A DNA stretch of 64,000 nucleotides from Ciona savignyi (Eukaryota; Chordata; Ascidiacea; Phlebobranchia; Cionidae), in NCBI GenBank assembly GCA_000149265.1, contig CH002335.1, forward strand, positions 355,863 to 419,862, given 5' to 3'. Below the pieces are notes generated by a model. That model did not search any database and was not told the origin of the DNA. It saw only the letters and a program-made list of their open reading frames with translations. This document shows positions 21,260 through 33,131 of the stretch, one piece after another. Positions within the stretch are counted from its first letter, which is position 1. Every line of letters starts with the position of its first letter. The position numbers were made by a program, and so were the translations under genes.

Positions 21260-21930
21260 TCCCATATATTATCTAGGTCAATCAAAAATTATATAAACAA
21301 GGTCCAACGAAATCTCGAAAACAACTTTTTTGTGAAGAAAAGTCATATACAACTAAACAGGTCAACTTTCTATATATCGAATTATAGGTCAATCCAAAAT
21401 TATATAAACAAGTCCAACGAAATCTCGAAAACAACTTTTTTGTGAAGAAAAGTCATATACAACTAAAAAGTTTAGTTTTTTTATGTTACGAATTATAGGT
21501 CAATCCAAAAATTATATAAACAAGATCCAACAAAATTTAGAAAACAACTTTTAAAAAAAATCATATACAACGAACTAGGTCAGTGTTTTCTATCTCACAT
21601 GTAGGTCAATCGAGAAATTATATAAACAAACCCCCAAAAAACAACTTTTTTAAAAGATAAATCTTCACCTCTTATATAAGCAACCAGGTACATGTTTTTT
21701 TATGTTACGAATTAAAGGCCAATCCGAAAATTATATAAACAAAACCTAAAGAACAACTTTTTTGGGAAGAAAAATCGTATATAACCAATTAGATACATGT
21801 TTTCTTTGTTACATGTTATATATCAATTATAAATTTATATAAACAAGTCCAACAAATTCTCCGTATCACTGGAAAAAAATCGTTACCTCATATAACCAAC
21901 AAGGTCCATGTTTCCTATATACAAGTTATA
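21260..21930. repeat. Tandem repeat, about 100-125 bp unit, six to seven copies
   Basis: Each unit has AGGTCAATCCAAAATTATAT, AAACAAGTCCAACGAAATCTC, AACAACTTTTTTGTGAAG and TCATATACAAC. The first copies (21270-21480) are nearly identical and later ones decay rightwards, pointing to recent growth at the left end. Confidence 0.75.
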
Positions 21931-22104
21931 TTTGTACACAGTTCAAAATTGATAAATATACCACGCCCATTTAATCCTATTTGGGCCAGTTTTGCGTATC
22001 ACTTGTCCAGGTTATGCAAGGAAACCCAAGCGCGAAAAGAAGTTCTCTGTTTATCCCTGATGCTTACTGCTAAACGATGGAGTAAAAATAAACACAGAAT
22101 GTGG

Positions 22105-22320
22105 GAAACTAAAAGGAGGGAAAGTAAGAAGGATGAAAGGAGGAAAACTGCACACTGAAATGAATATTGTGGAAATAGAGTTAGTGTTAAAATTGGGGTT
22201 GGAGTTAGGGTTAGTTCTGGGGTTAAGATTAGTGTTTAGAGTAGGATTAAATTTAGTTTCCATAGTTTTAGTGAGAAGTTTCCCTCCTTTTCTTTTTCCC
22301 TCTTTCCCTCCTTCGCTGTT
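22105..22320 (+). mobile_element. GGGTTA-rich dispersed element (reference copy)
   Basis: The ends are inverted (AGGAGGGAAAG and GAGGAAAACTGCACACTG at the left, GAGAAGTTTCCCTCC and TTTCCCTCC at the right). The core is a run of telomere-like hexamers, GTTGGAGTTAGGGTTAGTTC, then GGGGTTAAGATTAGTGTTTAG. At least eight further copies in the window share the same order of blocks. It is a likely MITE. No target duplication is obvious. Confidence 0.6.
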
Positions 22321-22462
22321 GCTACAGAACGCCGCAGGAGCCATTAACACGAAATCAAATCTGGAAAACTGAGAAAGTTCGACGAAATAAAAGAAAGGAA
22401 TGTTAAGAGCTAAAACGTAAACTGTATTGGAGTTTTGTGACTTACAAACGAAGCGGTTGAAA

Positions 22463-22660
22463 TAGGATAGGATATTCATGTTTATCCCCGTAAATAGGAA
22501 AACGCAAGAGGCGTTAACATACGAGTAATCGTCAGATCACCTTACGCCCACCGTCGGGTTACTGCAGCTATTGCAGTGTGCTGTGTATGAATCAGACGTT
22601 CCGTCAATTTGGTTGAAGTCGTTATTCTACTGCGTTCGGGCAAAATGCCTTCACGTGCCT
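22463..22660 (-). repeat. tRNA-derived SINE (family A), partial
   Basis: Antisense from TAGGATAGGATATTCATG to GCGTTCGGGCAAAATGCC. The head half is missing. Confidence 0.75.
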
Positions 22661-22798
22661 GTGGATACCATGTGCACTCAGTCGAGGTCATGCGGGCATA
22701 GCTATGTGCGGTTAGTATTAATTGTTATACCACAACCTGGAAATTCGGCTTGGAACCATCGGATCATTGCCACCTTCTTTAACCTCCTTTTAAAGAAA

Positions 22799-22955
22799 AC
22801 GTTTATTGAGTGAGCTGTTTAGTTTAGTTTTTGCTTCAACGTTAAAAACCCGAAGCTTTACTTTTGATAAAAATAAACGTTTATTGAGTGAGCTGTTTAG
22901 TTTAGTTTTTGTTTCAACGATAAAAACCCGAAGCTGGACTTTTGATAAAAATTTG
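22799..22955. repeat. Two-copy tandem duplication, 78 bp unit
   Basis: Two copies of AACGTTTATTGAGTGAGCTG through AACCCGAAGCT and ACTTTTGATAAAAA differ at only a few bases. The unit is a multiple of three, so a frame reads through both copies, but this looks like coincidence. Confidence 0.75.
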
Positions 22956-23049
22956 GAAAAGGTACTGTTTACAGCAACCGGATGCCGTGCTAAATATGCG
23001 CATTACGCAACAGAGGAAATTCGCACAAGCGAGACAAGAATTGGGCGTT

Positions 23050-24450
23050 AAATTCTAAAAACGCATTTTTTTGGGGAACTATTACTTGTAAGGGTAATAT
23101 TTACAGGCTTTTTTGAATTTCTATTTTTGTAACATATTTTAAAAATATTCATTTTAAGAGTATAATGGCATAGAATTTAGTTTTAGATTAGATCATTAGA
23201 TTATAGTAAAAATATTCATTTAACGATTTAACACTGATAGAATGAATCTAGTTTTAAATTAGAACGTTATTGGTATGTCTTGTTTTTAATTTCGGAGATA
23301 CAACTCGCTTTATTTAGCCAGTTCAATACATTTATGTTACGGCGAAATACATTTATGATATGAAATATATTTACGATACGGCGAATTTAACCTAATGTCG
23401 CTGGTCATTAGTGGCAGGCCATCGGGTTATGTTTTAACAAAGCGAGCATTATCTGTTGCCTTCAACATTCCAAAACAACCAACCGCAGCTATTTGGGAGA
23501 AAGTTTGGCAGAGAAAATGAATTTTGGCCTGAGATTTGCATCTGCTGTACAACTATGCAGAGCTTATGATACATCTCTCTCCTAGTTTTGGATGTTGTTT
23601 TCGTATCTGTTATGTTAATCGGTACCTTTGCTATTTATTTCTATTTCTATGCAAACGAAAGTGTTTTCTCTCCAGCAAAAGTTCTGAACAGATGATAACA
23701 CACAAAACTTGCAATTTTCGCACCTCTAAAATTGTTATTCTGAGGGCTGTTCTAAAAATACGGTCCATATAAGCTTGTATACTGACTATCGAAAATCTAT
23801 TAACTTGATTTGTGCTGTAGTACGGACTTCGCCGCAAGGGCGTAATCAGTACCTAAAAATAATACACAATAATAAATAAAATATTAATATGCATAATATA
23901 TAAATAAGCGATCGGTGGATAGTACTTAAAACCGGAACCAGCATGTTCAAAGATCGAAGATTCGCGGTATCTTCTTGATGAACATAATTTAAAGAAGAAT
24001 TGTAGAAAGCTGACATTAAAAGTATAAGGTCAGGTTATTAGGGCTGTTGTTAGTTCTTGGCTTGAGATTAGCATGACTGTGAAACGGGTTAGAGTTAGAT
24101 TCCGTCATTTAACTGCCGCCTTGTGTAAAAGCTACAACGATTGTTAATGATAACTGTTACAACGATTGTTAATGAATCTTGGATATATATCGGGCTATAA
24201 TTTAATTTCTTTAGTTGGTATATATACTGATTCAGTTTATTTTATAAAGCGTCAGACAGCCAGAAAGATCGTGGTTTCAAACATAACCGTTGGCTTATTG
24301 GAAAGTAGACCACAAAATGTATATGCTATATTTAAAATGGGATATTTATGTGTTATGCCTATAAATGGAAAAACGCAGTCCACTGTTGGGTTACTGGTTA
24401 TATTTTATTGTGTTGTTATTGTATTTTATTGTGAATAATAATACGTTGCT
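23050..24450. other. No gene seen
   Basis: AT-rich sequence without a supported exon. It contains a decayed GGGTTA-type element at 24010-24115 (GGTTATTAGGGCTGTTG, AACGGGTTAGAGTTAGATTC) and short direct repeats of AAAATATTCATTT near 23140 and 23210. Confidence 0.5.
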
Positions 24451-24451
24451 G

Positions 24452-24560
24452 TACGGTCGTGTGGATGAATGGTTAACGCGACCGATACATATACCGACTC
24501 CCATACAAAAACGGTCCAAGTGACGAGCTCATAATGGTTTCGAAACTTGGCTCGGTAATT
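24452..24560 (+). repeat. Family B SINE
   Basis: Sense copy GGTCGTGTGGATGAATGG through GAAACTTGGCTCGG. It is one of the most complete copies. Confidence 0.75.
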
Positions 24561-24594
24561 AGATCATACAATTACCACACTGAAACATCACAAT

Positions 24595-24705
24595 TACTTA
24601 TAGTGCCGTCTTGCTCAAGAATACCTTCTTACGACTGATTTCGATCCCACAATCTTTCTGATGTCGCTCCTACTCGCTGTCAATTGAGCTAACCAGCCGA
24701 ACAAA
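24595..24705 (-). repeat. tRNA-like fragment of a third type
   Basis: On the reverse strand it reads GGTTAGCTCAATTGACAGCG, later GGGATCGAAATC. These are a good A box and B box at roughly tRNA spacing, but stem pairing looks broken. It is more likely a SINE head than a working tRNA gene. Confidence 0.4.
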
Positions 24706-24954
24706 TAAACAAACGTGCTAAACAACCCCACATTTTCTTTAATCTTGCTTCTGTACGCTTCCATGTCACCCAAAACGCAGTATTACAAATTAAGAATGTC
24801 ATTACTTCGCTGTTTTGACCACAAATACCCTTAAATTTAAACGCCCAATAAATAATTCAGACGACAAATTATGCAGAAAATGTCAGCACATTTAACTGTC
24901 TATTATCTTTTATTATCGTCGCACGTGACGTCGACCTACTTCTCATCTCTTTTA

Positions 24955-25480
24955 GCTGTACACAACTGTCATATGGAATCGTTCTGTTAAAAGAAAACAT
25001 ATCACGCTCAAGAATTATGCATTACTTTTTAGTTGATTATTTTTTTTGTGTGAAACGGGTTAGTTCTTTTTTTTCTATTCCAAATTATATATTCTAGTAG
25101 AGTTTCATATTAAAAAAACACAAGAAAAACATCGGAATTTAAAGTTTCTTTCAGATCTAACATATCTGTACATATGAAATTGTTCTTTAAAGAAAACACG
25201 TCTCGTGGTTTAGTATATAGCTTAAGAATTATGCATTACTTTTTAGTTAATTATGTTTTTGTTTCTAAAAACGGTTGTTATTTTTTCTATTCCAAATTAT
25301 ATATATATTTTTATAAAAGTTTCAAATTAAAAAAAAAACAACCTTCACTGTGTGTACATATGGAATTGTTCTCCTTCGTCTATTATTTTGGTATACAGTT
25401 TACATATTCATGAATTACTCTTCAGTTCAATATCTTTTTTTTTTTTTTTTTTTTTTTTAACAAAAAAAACATTGAAATTT
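24955..25480. repeat. Three-copy tandem repeat, about 200 bp unit
   Basis: Each copy has TGTACATATGAAATTGTTCT (or GTCATATGGAATCGTTCTGT), AAGAATTATGCATTACTTTT, TTCTATTCCAAATTATATAT and an A-rich end. The third copy ends in a long poly-T (about 25438-25460). Confidence 0.65.
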
Positions 25481-25581
25481 AAAACGACGCGACCTTTAAA
25501 ACTTGCATATTTTCGTTATTATTAAAACTGATTTTTATCTCTAGGTTGGGAGAAGAGTGTTATCAACGTTTGTAAGTTATT

Positions 25582-25855
25582 CCGGCCGTTCAGCTCAGTG
25601 GGTTAGAGTGGTTGTGGCCAGTTACAACGTTGTGGGGTCGATATCGGTTGTGTCTTTGGACAACCCATTTATCCGGCATTACCTGAATCTAGTGGAATAA
25701 TGGGTTCTACCAAATTTATGAAATGGTGAAAATTATACACAACACACTGCAATAGCTCCGGTAAACCGACGGTGGGCGCGAGGTGATCTGACGATTGCCC
25801 TTGTGTTAATCCCCTTGGTTTTCCCATTCACAAGTATAAACATAAATATCCTACC
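25582..25855 (+). repeat. Family A SINE with a different tRNA head
   Basis: The body and tail are family A (GGTAAACCGACGGTGGGCG, AAATATCCTACCC). The head reads GGCCGTTCAGCTCAGTGGG, then GTGGGGTCGATATCGG, closer to a canonical tRNA than the usual family A head. Confidence 0.7.
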
Positions 25856-26099
25856 CTACATCCAATATTCAATTCTTGCCTTATTCGTTACGATTGCACT
25901 GATTAAGCGATGACGACGAATCAAGGCAGTATTTAGTGCCAGTGAAAAAACCGCTATCACCAAATGAATGTACTTGATCGTTGACACTTAGGTTAACTTC
26001 CACCCAATACAGTAAAGTAAGAAAAAGCGGTTTTAACCTTTTCAGTCGGAGGTTTTTTTTAAATTTTACCCTTCTAGTTATTCAATCTAATCGGATTTG

Positions 26100-29000
26100 T
26101 CATAACTTATTTTCAATAAATATTGGTTTTCTTCTAAAATAAGCCGCTGAGTACATCCGCCCTATGTACATTCCTGTTAACGACGTCATTCCGTGACGTC
26201 ACCTTTCAAGAAAAATATTTCATTATTTGCCGTTTTACCGAATGACAATCACCCCAGAAATCCGGATTTCATTATCGTCTGTTAGTACTTAAGTTGGTTA
26301 CAGTGGTCGCGTAAACACATGCGCTGTACTTGTTCGTAATTGCGAGGTAGCGGCGTACTTTAACCAGTAAATATAATGGTATTAAATGTTATTGTTTACG
26401 CATGGCCCTACCCTTTAGACATGGCCGCTGTGGCGAAAGTAAACAAGCAAGGACTTATTGCGTCCAACGCCAATGCAATTGTTATTACTGCGAGTTAACC
26501 CGTGCATATGTGCGACGGTCGATTGCGATTCGAGTTATTTCTATAAACATTGCAATATTAGTTTAGATCCGTCTCCGGCGCGATTAAAAACGGCTGCTGG
26601 TAAACAATGGACATGTGGAAGGACGCTCGATTATAGACGAGAGAAATGCTACTGTGACGTCAGAAAGAAAGACGCCGCGGCGAAGGTACAGGGATTTGCA
26701 TAAGTTAATTTAGTTGTTAGCGCTATAGGCTGCGGTAGTGGTATAGTGAACTAATGTATTCAGTGATTCTTTTAGGAAGAACAACTTGTACAGGTGATAT
26801 TAGGTAGGAAGTTGTACACAGTTCAAGTTTACTCCATTTAAAGTCGGTTCTAGCGATTTTGGTAACCGCTCCAGATACGCAGTCATACGGTGACGCTGAA
26901 ATCATATTTCTAGAAAAAAATGCTTTTTGTCAGATGGTGGGACGCACTCAATATGGAAGCAATCACTGAGAGCGGGTTTGCTTGATATCCGAGTTATTTC
27001 CTTTAAAATCGGCTTCACTTTGTTAAGCCTTATACCATGCTAGCTTGGCAGGCTGTTTTCGACAGACATCGCAGATCATAGCAATTGTTGAGAAGTTGCA
27101 CAGGCGGAGAGAGTTCTCTCTTTCTCTCGCCCGGCCGGGGTATTTTTACCTTCCTGTTCGGGCCGTCGCTAGTCTCCTGGAATTCGAACATGTGTTTTAT
27201 TTGCGGAATGCCAGTTTACGCGGAACAGGCAGATTAGGGTTGTTCGGAGTTTTAGCAGAATTTGTTGCATCTTTGCCAAGTTTTTTTTTTATAACCAATC
27301 AACGCCGTTAACGGATTAAGCGTACCGCTTCAATTCAGACTACCACTACAAATTAAGTTTTCTAGATAAAAATGTTTTCTGTAGACAGTACATTTAGTGT
27401 TTGATAATTTAAATCCGAAACGCACTGATAATTACTCGGTCAAACATACCAGTTGACCGACTTTTGAAGTTTTCTTTAATTGTTTCTTTTTCTTGAAGGT
27501 TATTAGTTTTGAAGAGCATAACCGAATTTACACTTATGATGCCTCACGGTTTAGCAATGCACGGCAAATGGGACAGCGTTACGATGGCTACACCGCAACT
27601 CCACCCTTACAAGGTATGTACCAGCATTTTTCAACTTAATTTTGACGCTGATTTTACGATGGACAAATTTATCAACGACGCCGTTATGTTCACGATTCAA
27701 TATACGTTTCTGGCTTTATATGTACAGAAAATTTACAATCTTTGTGTTTAAGTTGTTTATTTAGCGATTATGATAATTTTATTAACATACGTTTTCTTCT
27801 GTGGATTGTAGCTTTTATATATTGTAAGATGCAATTCACGCTCGGGAAATCAGCCGCCGTTTTACCGGGAATGGAGCGTCGAAACCCAGCGGCGAAGGCT
27901 GCATCTCCCGATGTCCGTCTTAACTGGATCGCGAAAGCAAATGTGCAAATAACAAGGTCGTCGGTCCTATTTTAGGAGCGATGCACTCAAAGCGTGCGAT
28001 TCTCCCGCATTAGGCATTTTCGCTGAAGAATAATGCCCGCTTTTATCGAAGGAGGAGTAATCCCATAAAAATCTCAGTCCGATGAATTAGCAGCGCTCGT
28101 TTTGATCATCGCCAAACGCTTTTATAAAGAAATCACCGCTTAAAGTAGCGCATTAACTAGACCCGCAATTAAGCGAGAGTTGTTCGAAATGTAAGTTCGA
28201 CAATTGTAAAGCCGCGTTCTCCATCAATTCAACAAAGGGCCGTGTAATTTGAGAATTACTTCTCTTAATTTAGCCGAATCTTTTACGAGCATTTAAGCGA
28301 TAGCGAGGCGATTTCGACCCCGGAAACGGCGGGAAATTAATAAGTAGCCTCACTCGCGATATACTAGCAGATAAAAAGTCAAGACATTTGAAAAATTTGT
28401 TTAGTAACTCTTGTACAATCTACCTCATATTTACTGTACCCACAATGACGGGTGATAGTGCGTGCGAATTCAAATGATAAAGCTTTTTATCGTTATTTAT
28501 AAATGAGAGAATGCTCTAATTGAAACATTAGGCTGTAATACAAGCTACCTTGTTTTGTTTGCTTGCGATTAATTATTAACTTGGAATTACGACGTCGTGA
28601 AAACACGTGTTCGATTAGTATCCCAAAGTTTTGAGCATTTTGGGTAATCTGTAGTTTACACAAGAAAATTTCTACAAGAAACAATAAAGTTTGTTTAGTA
28701 GGTCGCTCAGAGTAACTCAATTAATCAATAAAAATGGCGATTTGATATTACGTGACTTACTTGTCCGGCGCCATTTTGGATGGCCGGTTCGCTTAACGCT
28801 GTATGATGTGGATATCTTTGGCGAAACGACTTAACAACAAACGGCCCGATGATCGGAAATGAACCAACGAGATGTTGTATTAGGATTTATAGGCGGCCAT
28901 AAAGGTGATATAAATTACCGGGGACGAATAGTAGGAATGCTGGTTTTATGATTTTCGAGGCAAATACGTCCGGAAGGTTAATGATCCACAAACTTGCTCG

Positions 29001-31530
29001 ATAATTCAGTGACCCCATTCAAATTTATTTCTGAGCAAACGTCGCCGAATGTTAGGACCTCGAAGATAAATAAATAATAAAATGTCGTTAACTCGGCATC
29101 TTATACGAGATTATGATTTTATTATCCTTAGAATTTAAAAATCTCTATTTTTTTGAGTTGGGCGTATTAGTGCATTTACAGGTGCGCGATTTCGGGTGTA
29201 ATTAAACGTTCTTAGCGGTTTGGGGCCTGCAACTGCGTTTCCCGAATGATGATTAGCGGAAAACGTCGCCGCCGCGTTCCCACGCTGCACTGGAAGTTAT
29301 TCGGGAATTGTGACATCATAAACATTACATTTCGATCCCGCCGCGAACTCCAAAATGACAGGTCAAAACAGTCTCAGCGATTTATGAATGGGGTGGCCAG
29401 GCCAATTTGACAGTTCGGCACTTCTGGTGGAACTTGACCCGGCCATATTGGCTATTTGCCAATCAGTACACAATGTGTCAAATAATCAACTGTAAATTTA
29501 AGTGTCGGTTATTGTCCATGATACCTTAACCAAACCTAAGCATTGGTATATATATTTATATTCCAAAACGCCTTTCCTGATTGCATATAACGAATCTGTG
29601 TGGAGGCGAAATGTAGAGTAAGGGCCAGGAAATGAGCGTTTAGATTTCCAAATAGCTCCGGATAGACGGCCTACTCGGCATATTCAGATGAATCCATAAA
29701 GCGCAGTAAGGCTTACCAAACGTCTCGTATTGCGTGCATCTGATTAGCACACCAGCCATCATTCCCAACCGTTGGCTGAAAATTTCGGGGAAAACTATGT
29801 ACGTCTGCACGACCAATTTACACTAATAAATGAATCTCGAAATGTACGCGGGATCAGTCGCTTTAATGTTGGCTTTTTTCGTTTATTTTAAAACTGAGGA
29901 TAGGCTCGTTGTTAAAACCATTTTATGTAAGTCTGCATATTAACCATTCGGCCACAGTTGTACTGGACTTGATTGTAACAACGACCTTAAGTGAAAATAA
30001 ACAATTTGAAAATAAGCATTTTATGGCAGTTCTTCGCTTAAGAAGAGTCATCATTTGTTAGCACATATACTCTTTACATGCAGTATTGACATTTCAATGT
30101 GTTTTTTTTCAAAATTACTGTGAAAATAAGTTATAAAATAAAATCAAAAAAATAGATTCGTAATTTAAAGCTCTTGTTTCGTAAAATTAACTGGAAATAA
30201 TTTCGGAAAGTGTATTTTGCGATGATATTTCATCAATTGAAAGTAATTTGGATTGAGTTTGTTAATTAAAACAGCTTTCGTTCGAGTGACCGTGTAAGAT
30301 TCCTTGCAAATCACGCCGCAATTTATACGGCAGCACTGGAAATGGTTTATTTATCCGTGCACACTGCAAAACATTCGAATGATGTTCGGTACTCAGCAGT
30401 AGTTGTTAGAAAAGTCGATGCAGAACGAAATAAATGTGCGACAAGTGGTTTCAATAATTGCCATTTCCCCCTTTCCACGCCCGCGCTGAGTTATTAACGA
30501 AACTTTGCAATAGGAAATAACCAGCAATCTATCATAATACAAACCTTTTGCGCTGCGCCAATTTGGTAATTATAAATTGCGACTATTTATATACATTTCT
30601 GTGTCGCTCGGGCCGACTGCATGTAGCGTTTCGGCGTACTAGACCGGAATGTAGCGATTTGTTTGGCTCTGATTAATTTCGTGTGTTCCGTTTTAACGAA
30701 ACGTAATTTATGTCTGCGGTAATAGTCGGTGCGGAATAATTGATTAATAGCAGATCTAAAATGCGAAACGGAGAGACGTTCATCCAATAGTTTATCCCAA
30801 TTGCACGGATTGCTATAAAAGCAAGACCTTTCAAAGGCAGTTGACGGAGCATATATAGCAAAGTGAATTTGTCTAAGTCCAAACAAACAAGGAGAGGGGT
30901 TCCAAATGCATTACAAACGACTTGCTGGCGTGCTGTGGTAAAATAAACCATGTATCCCGACTTACGCGAGCGAAGTGCGTAGATGTCCATAACTGTATGC
31001 CGAACGCGACCTACTGGTAAAACGATTTGATTTTTACTGTAAAAAGGGTAATGAGTTTCATTTTTAAAATACATGCTAAGTCGCGCTAATTTTTCGGCCA
31101 CGCGACTGTTCAATACGTTGAGAACACAAACAAGAACGCACCATATTAAGTATTTCACGAGTACTGTTCTGAAACCGGGTCAGTAAATGTGGAAACCTTA
31201 TGTTCTCGGCAATTCCTTCAAAATGACACCTATCATGGAGCACAGAATCCGCCGTTATATAACTATCCAGTTTGGAAAGATCACGTTACTCTTCTTACAG
31301 ATCACGCCACCAATATAAGATTCCATTTTCCGAATGTAACCCGATCGGGTGCCTCGGACTGTTTCAGATGAAAATTGTATTTCTGTCAAAACCTTTTAAT
31401 CACGAGCTTTCTTTAATTTAGACCTGCTTATCTTGTTGTATTTAATACTCGTTTAACTGTAATCAAGCATAATACTAATACAGTTTTTTGTAGGTATCTA
31501 ATCAAATTCAAAGCTGGGTGTTTTTAAAAC
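26100..31530. other. Repeat-poor region upstream of dachshund
   Basis: More than 5 kb without one full SINE, in contrast to 0-26 kb with one every 1-2 kb. The sequence is GC-richer with many CpG dinucleotides. Perfect TGACGTCA sites are at 26194 and 26655. No splice-supported coding exon was found. It probably contains the promoter, an upstream exon and regulatory sequence of the dachshund gene. An antisense open frame at 30673-31158 is listed separately. Confidence 0.45.
30673..31158 (-). CDS. Uncertain 161-codon antisense frame with signal-peptide-like start
   Basis: The frame runs antisense to dachshund, starting 560 bases upstream of its first known coding exon. It opens with MKYLIWCVLVCVLNVLNSRV, a convincing signal-peptide pattern. 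Later come two Cys-containing stretches and basic pairs (RSRKS), and it ends NYVSLKRNTRN. I recognise no family and see no second exon. A 161-codon frame is noticeable but could be chance in this GC-richer stretch. A divergent secreted protein or a non-coding divergent transcript is equally possible. Confidence 0.25.
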   Translation of the reverse strand: MKYLIWCVLVCVLNVLNSRVAEKLARLSMYFKNETHYPFYSKNQIVLPVGRVRHTVMDIYALRSRKSGYMVYFTTARQQVVCNAFGTPLLVCLDLDKFTLLYMLRQLPLKGLAFIAIRAIGINYWMNVSPFRILDLLLINYSAPTITADINYVSLKRNTRN

Positions 31531-31609
31531 GAGAAAAGTTTCGAACCCTTGCTGGGCTCTCTACTAAGTGCGTTTTTGTTTAATTTTTTAGCGGTTTAAA
31601 GTTTTTAAA

Positions 31610-31695
31610 GTTCGAATCCATGATAGTTTCGTCCATAAGATCGTTTTTTTAAATAGCAGATGTATCTCCTTAACAATTCGGCCACACAACCGTGC
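31610..31695 (-). repeat. Family B SINE directly before dachshund exon 1
   Basis: Antisense copy (TTCGAATCCATGATAGTTTCG through AACAATTCGGCCACACAACC), 22 bases upstream of the acceptor at 31717. A partial second copy (TTTCGAACCCTTGCTGGGC) precedes it at 31535-31580. Confidence 0.65.
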
Positions 31696-31717
31696 TTTAA
31701 TGTTGAATTTGTTCCAG

Positions 31718-33131
31718 ATGGACAGGCCAGCTTACAGCACCCCACCCCCAGTCGAGAACACTCCGTCCAATAACGAGTGCAGAATGGTGGACCTGAGGGG
31801 CTCAAAAGTAGCGAGTTTTTCGCTGGGCTGCGACGAATACATCTGCCTACCCCAGGTAACTGCGTCATTGCTTGTTTGTGGGTTTTTTTTTTAAATAATC
31901 AACTTAAGATAAGTTGTAGGTTAAGTTGTTTTTTTAAATCAACTTCAAATATTTTGCGGGTTAAGTTTTTTTTATAAATCAACTAGAAAGTTGTTGTAAG
32001 TTGAGTTGTTTGTTAAATCAACTACACGGCTGACAATTCCCCAGTTAGGGTAAACACCCTTACAGGCCCTTGTTATAAAAATTATGCAAATTAGAATCAT
32101 GTTCACTCAACTATCCACCCGATCAAGTTTGAACTGGGCATGTAATCCCGCATGAAAGGATTTTACACAATCTTTAATGACGTTTCGCCCTTGGTATTTC
32201 GTTAAGCATCAGACCAATTTTACAACACTGAAGCGTAAAATTCGTCGCTTCGTCAAAGAGATTTTAAACAACTTTTAAATTGCTTTTTCAAAATCAGTTT
32301 TAAAGCGTAAACTGACCCCGTTGTGTTTAAACCCAACTCGTCGAATCTTTTGTTATTGAATAATTGCGCCTTAATTCGATTGACTGGTTTTAACACTGTA
32401 TATTAGGATGTCGCTTGCGGATTTGTCTTAATTAAAAGATCCCTTTTTTGAGGCAAGCTTCCATTGTGACGTCGGAGACTTTATTGTGACGTCACATTGG
32501 GCCCAACGAAGCATCAAAATAGTTGTTTTCAAGCTATCTCTAAAACCAATCAATATTAACATCTTCGGTAATCTGTTTCTCCCTAGAGTTATTTTTCAAT
32601 TGAGAATTAATTAGGAGCGAGCGCTTGTTTATTGTTTTTGTGCATTTGCGGATCAGACACTACGCTGTCTGTGAAATCGAGCCGCTGTGTATTAGTTGGC
32701 AGGGCGCATCGGCGCGATCATGAAGGTCGACGCGTGTGTGGACTTACAAGACGTCTCTGGACTGAGGTATTTTACACGATGTGACAACTATCCTTTCACA
32801 GGCGTTTGACCTTTTTCTGAAACATTTGGTCGGAGGTCTTCACACCGTTTATACGAAATTGAAACGACTCAGCATATCTCCAGTCGTGTGCAACGTCGAG
32901 CAGGTAAAGTCCCTAAGCCGATAAAACTTCGGCGCCTTTGAGATTAGAGTGGCCTGCTCGAGAATTTCAATCAGCATGTGCTGCTGTTTTGCGTCAAAGT
33001 CTTACGATGCCCCCGTTTTTGCAGGTCCGCATACTCAGAGGTTTGGGAGCGATTCAGCCTGGCGTTAACAGATGTAAGCTGATCACACGGAAAGATTTCG
33101 AAATCCTTTACCAGGACTGCACGACTGCCAG
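31718..33131 (+). CDS. DACH: dachshund exons 1-3: DachBox-N (SKI/SNO/DAC domain)
   Basis: Exons of 138, 102 and 107 bases with introns of 946 and 121 bases. The translation follows vertebrate DACH from YSTPPPVENTP to FEILYQDCTTA almost residue for residue, including the CNVEQVRILRGLGAIQPGVN core. One local change is LGCDEYICLPQ, where vertebrates have VEGCELICLPQ. This domain has a winged-helix-like fold that binds DNA or SIX/EYA partners. Intron 1 carries a perfect TGACGTCA at 32487. Confidence 0.95.

Noticed and set aside
22190..22260. Interstitial telomere or subtelomeric sequence
   Set aside because: The GGGTTA hexamers are interrupted, and the same block order occurs in many dispersed copies, so they belong to a mobile repeat.
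22051..22479. Antisense frame with NPTLNTNLNPRTNPN-type repeats, also seen at 63457-63861 and 6209-6433
   Set aside because: The resemblance between the three is due to the GGGTTA-rich element lying under each. It is a repeat translation, not a gene family.
22806..23051. Two-repeat 81-codon frame (SELFSLVF, TFDKN)
   Set aside because: It is the translation of a 78-bp tandem duplication without initiation or splice evidence.
24595..24705. Possible functional tRNA gene on the - strand
   Set aside because: A and B boxes are good, but acceptor and anticodon stems do not pair convincingly. More likely a SINE head.
32714..32766. Alternative dachshund first exon starting ATGAAGGTCGACGCG
   Set aside because: Its donor would be in phase 2, but exon 2 begins in phase 0, so it cannot join in frame.
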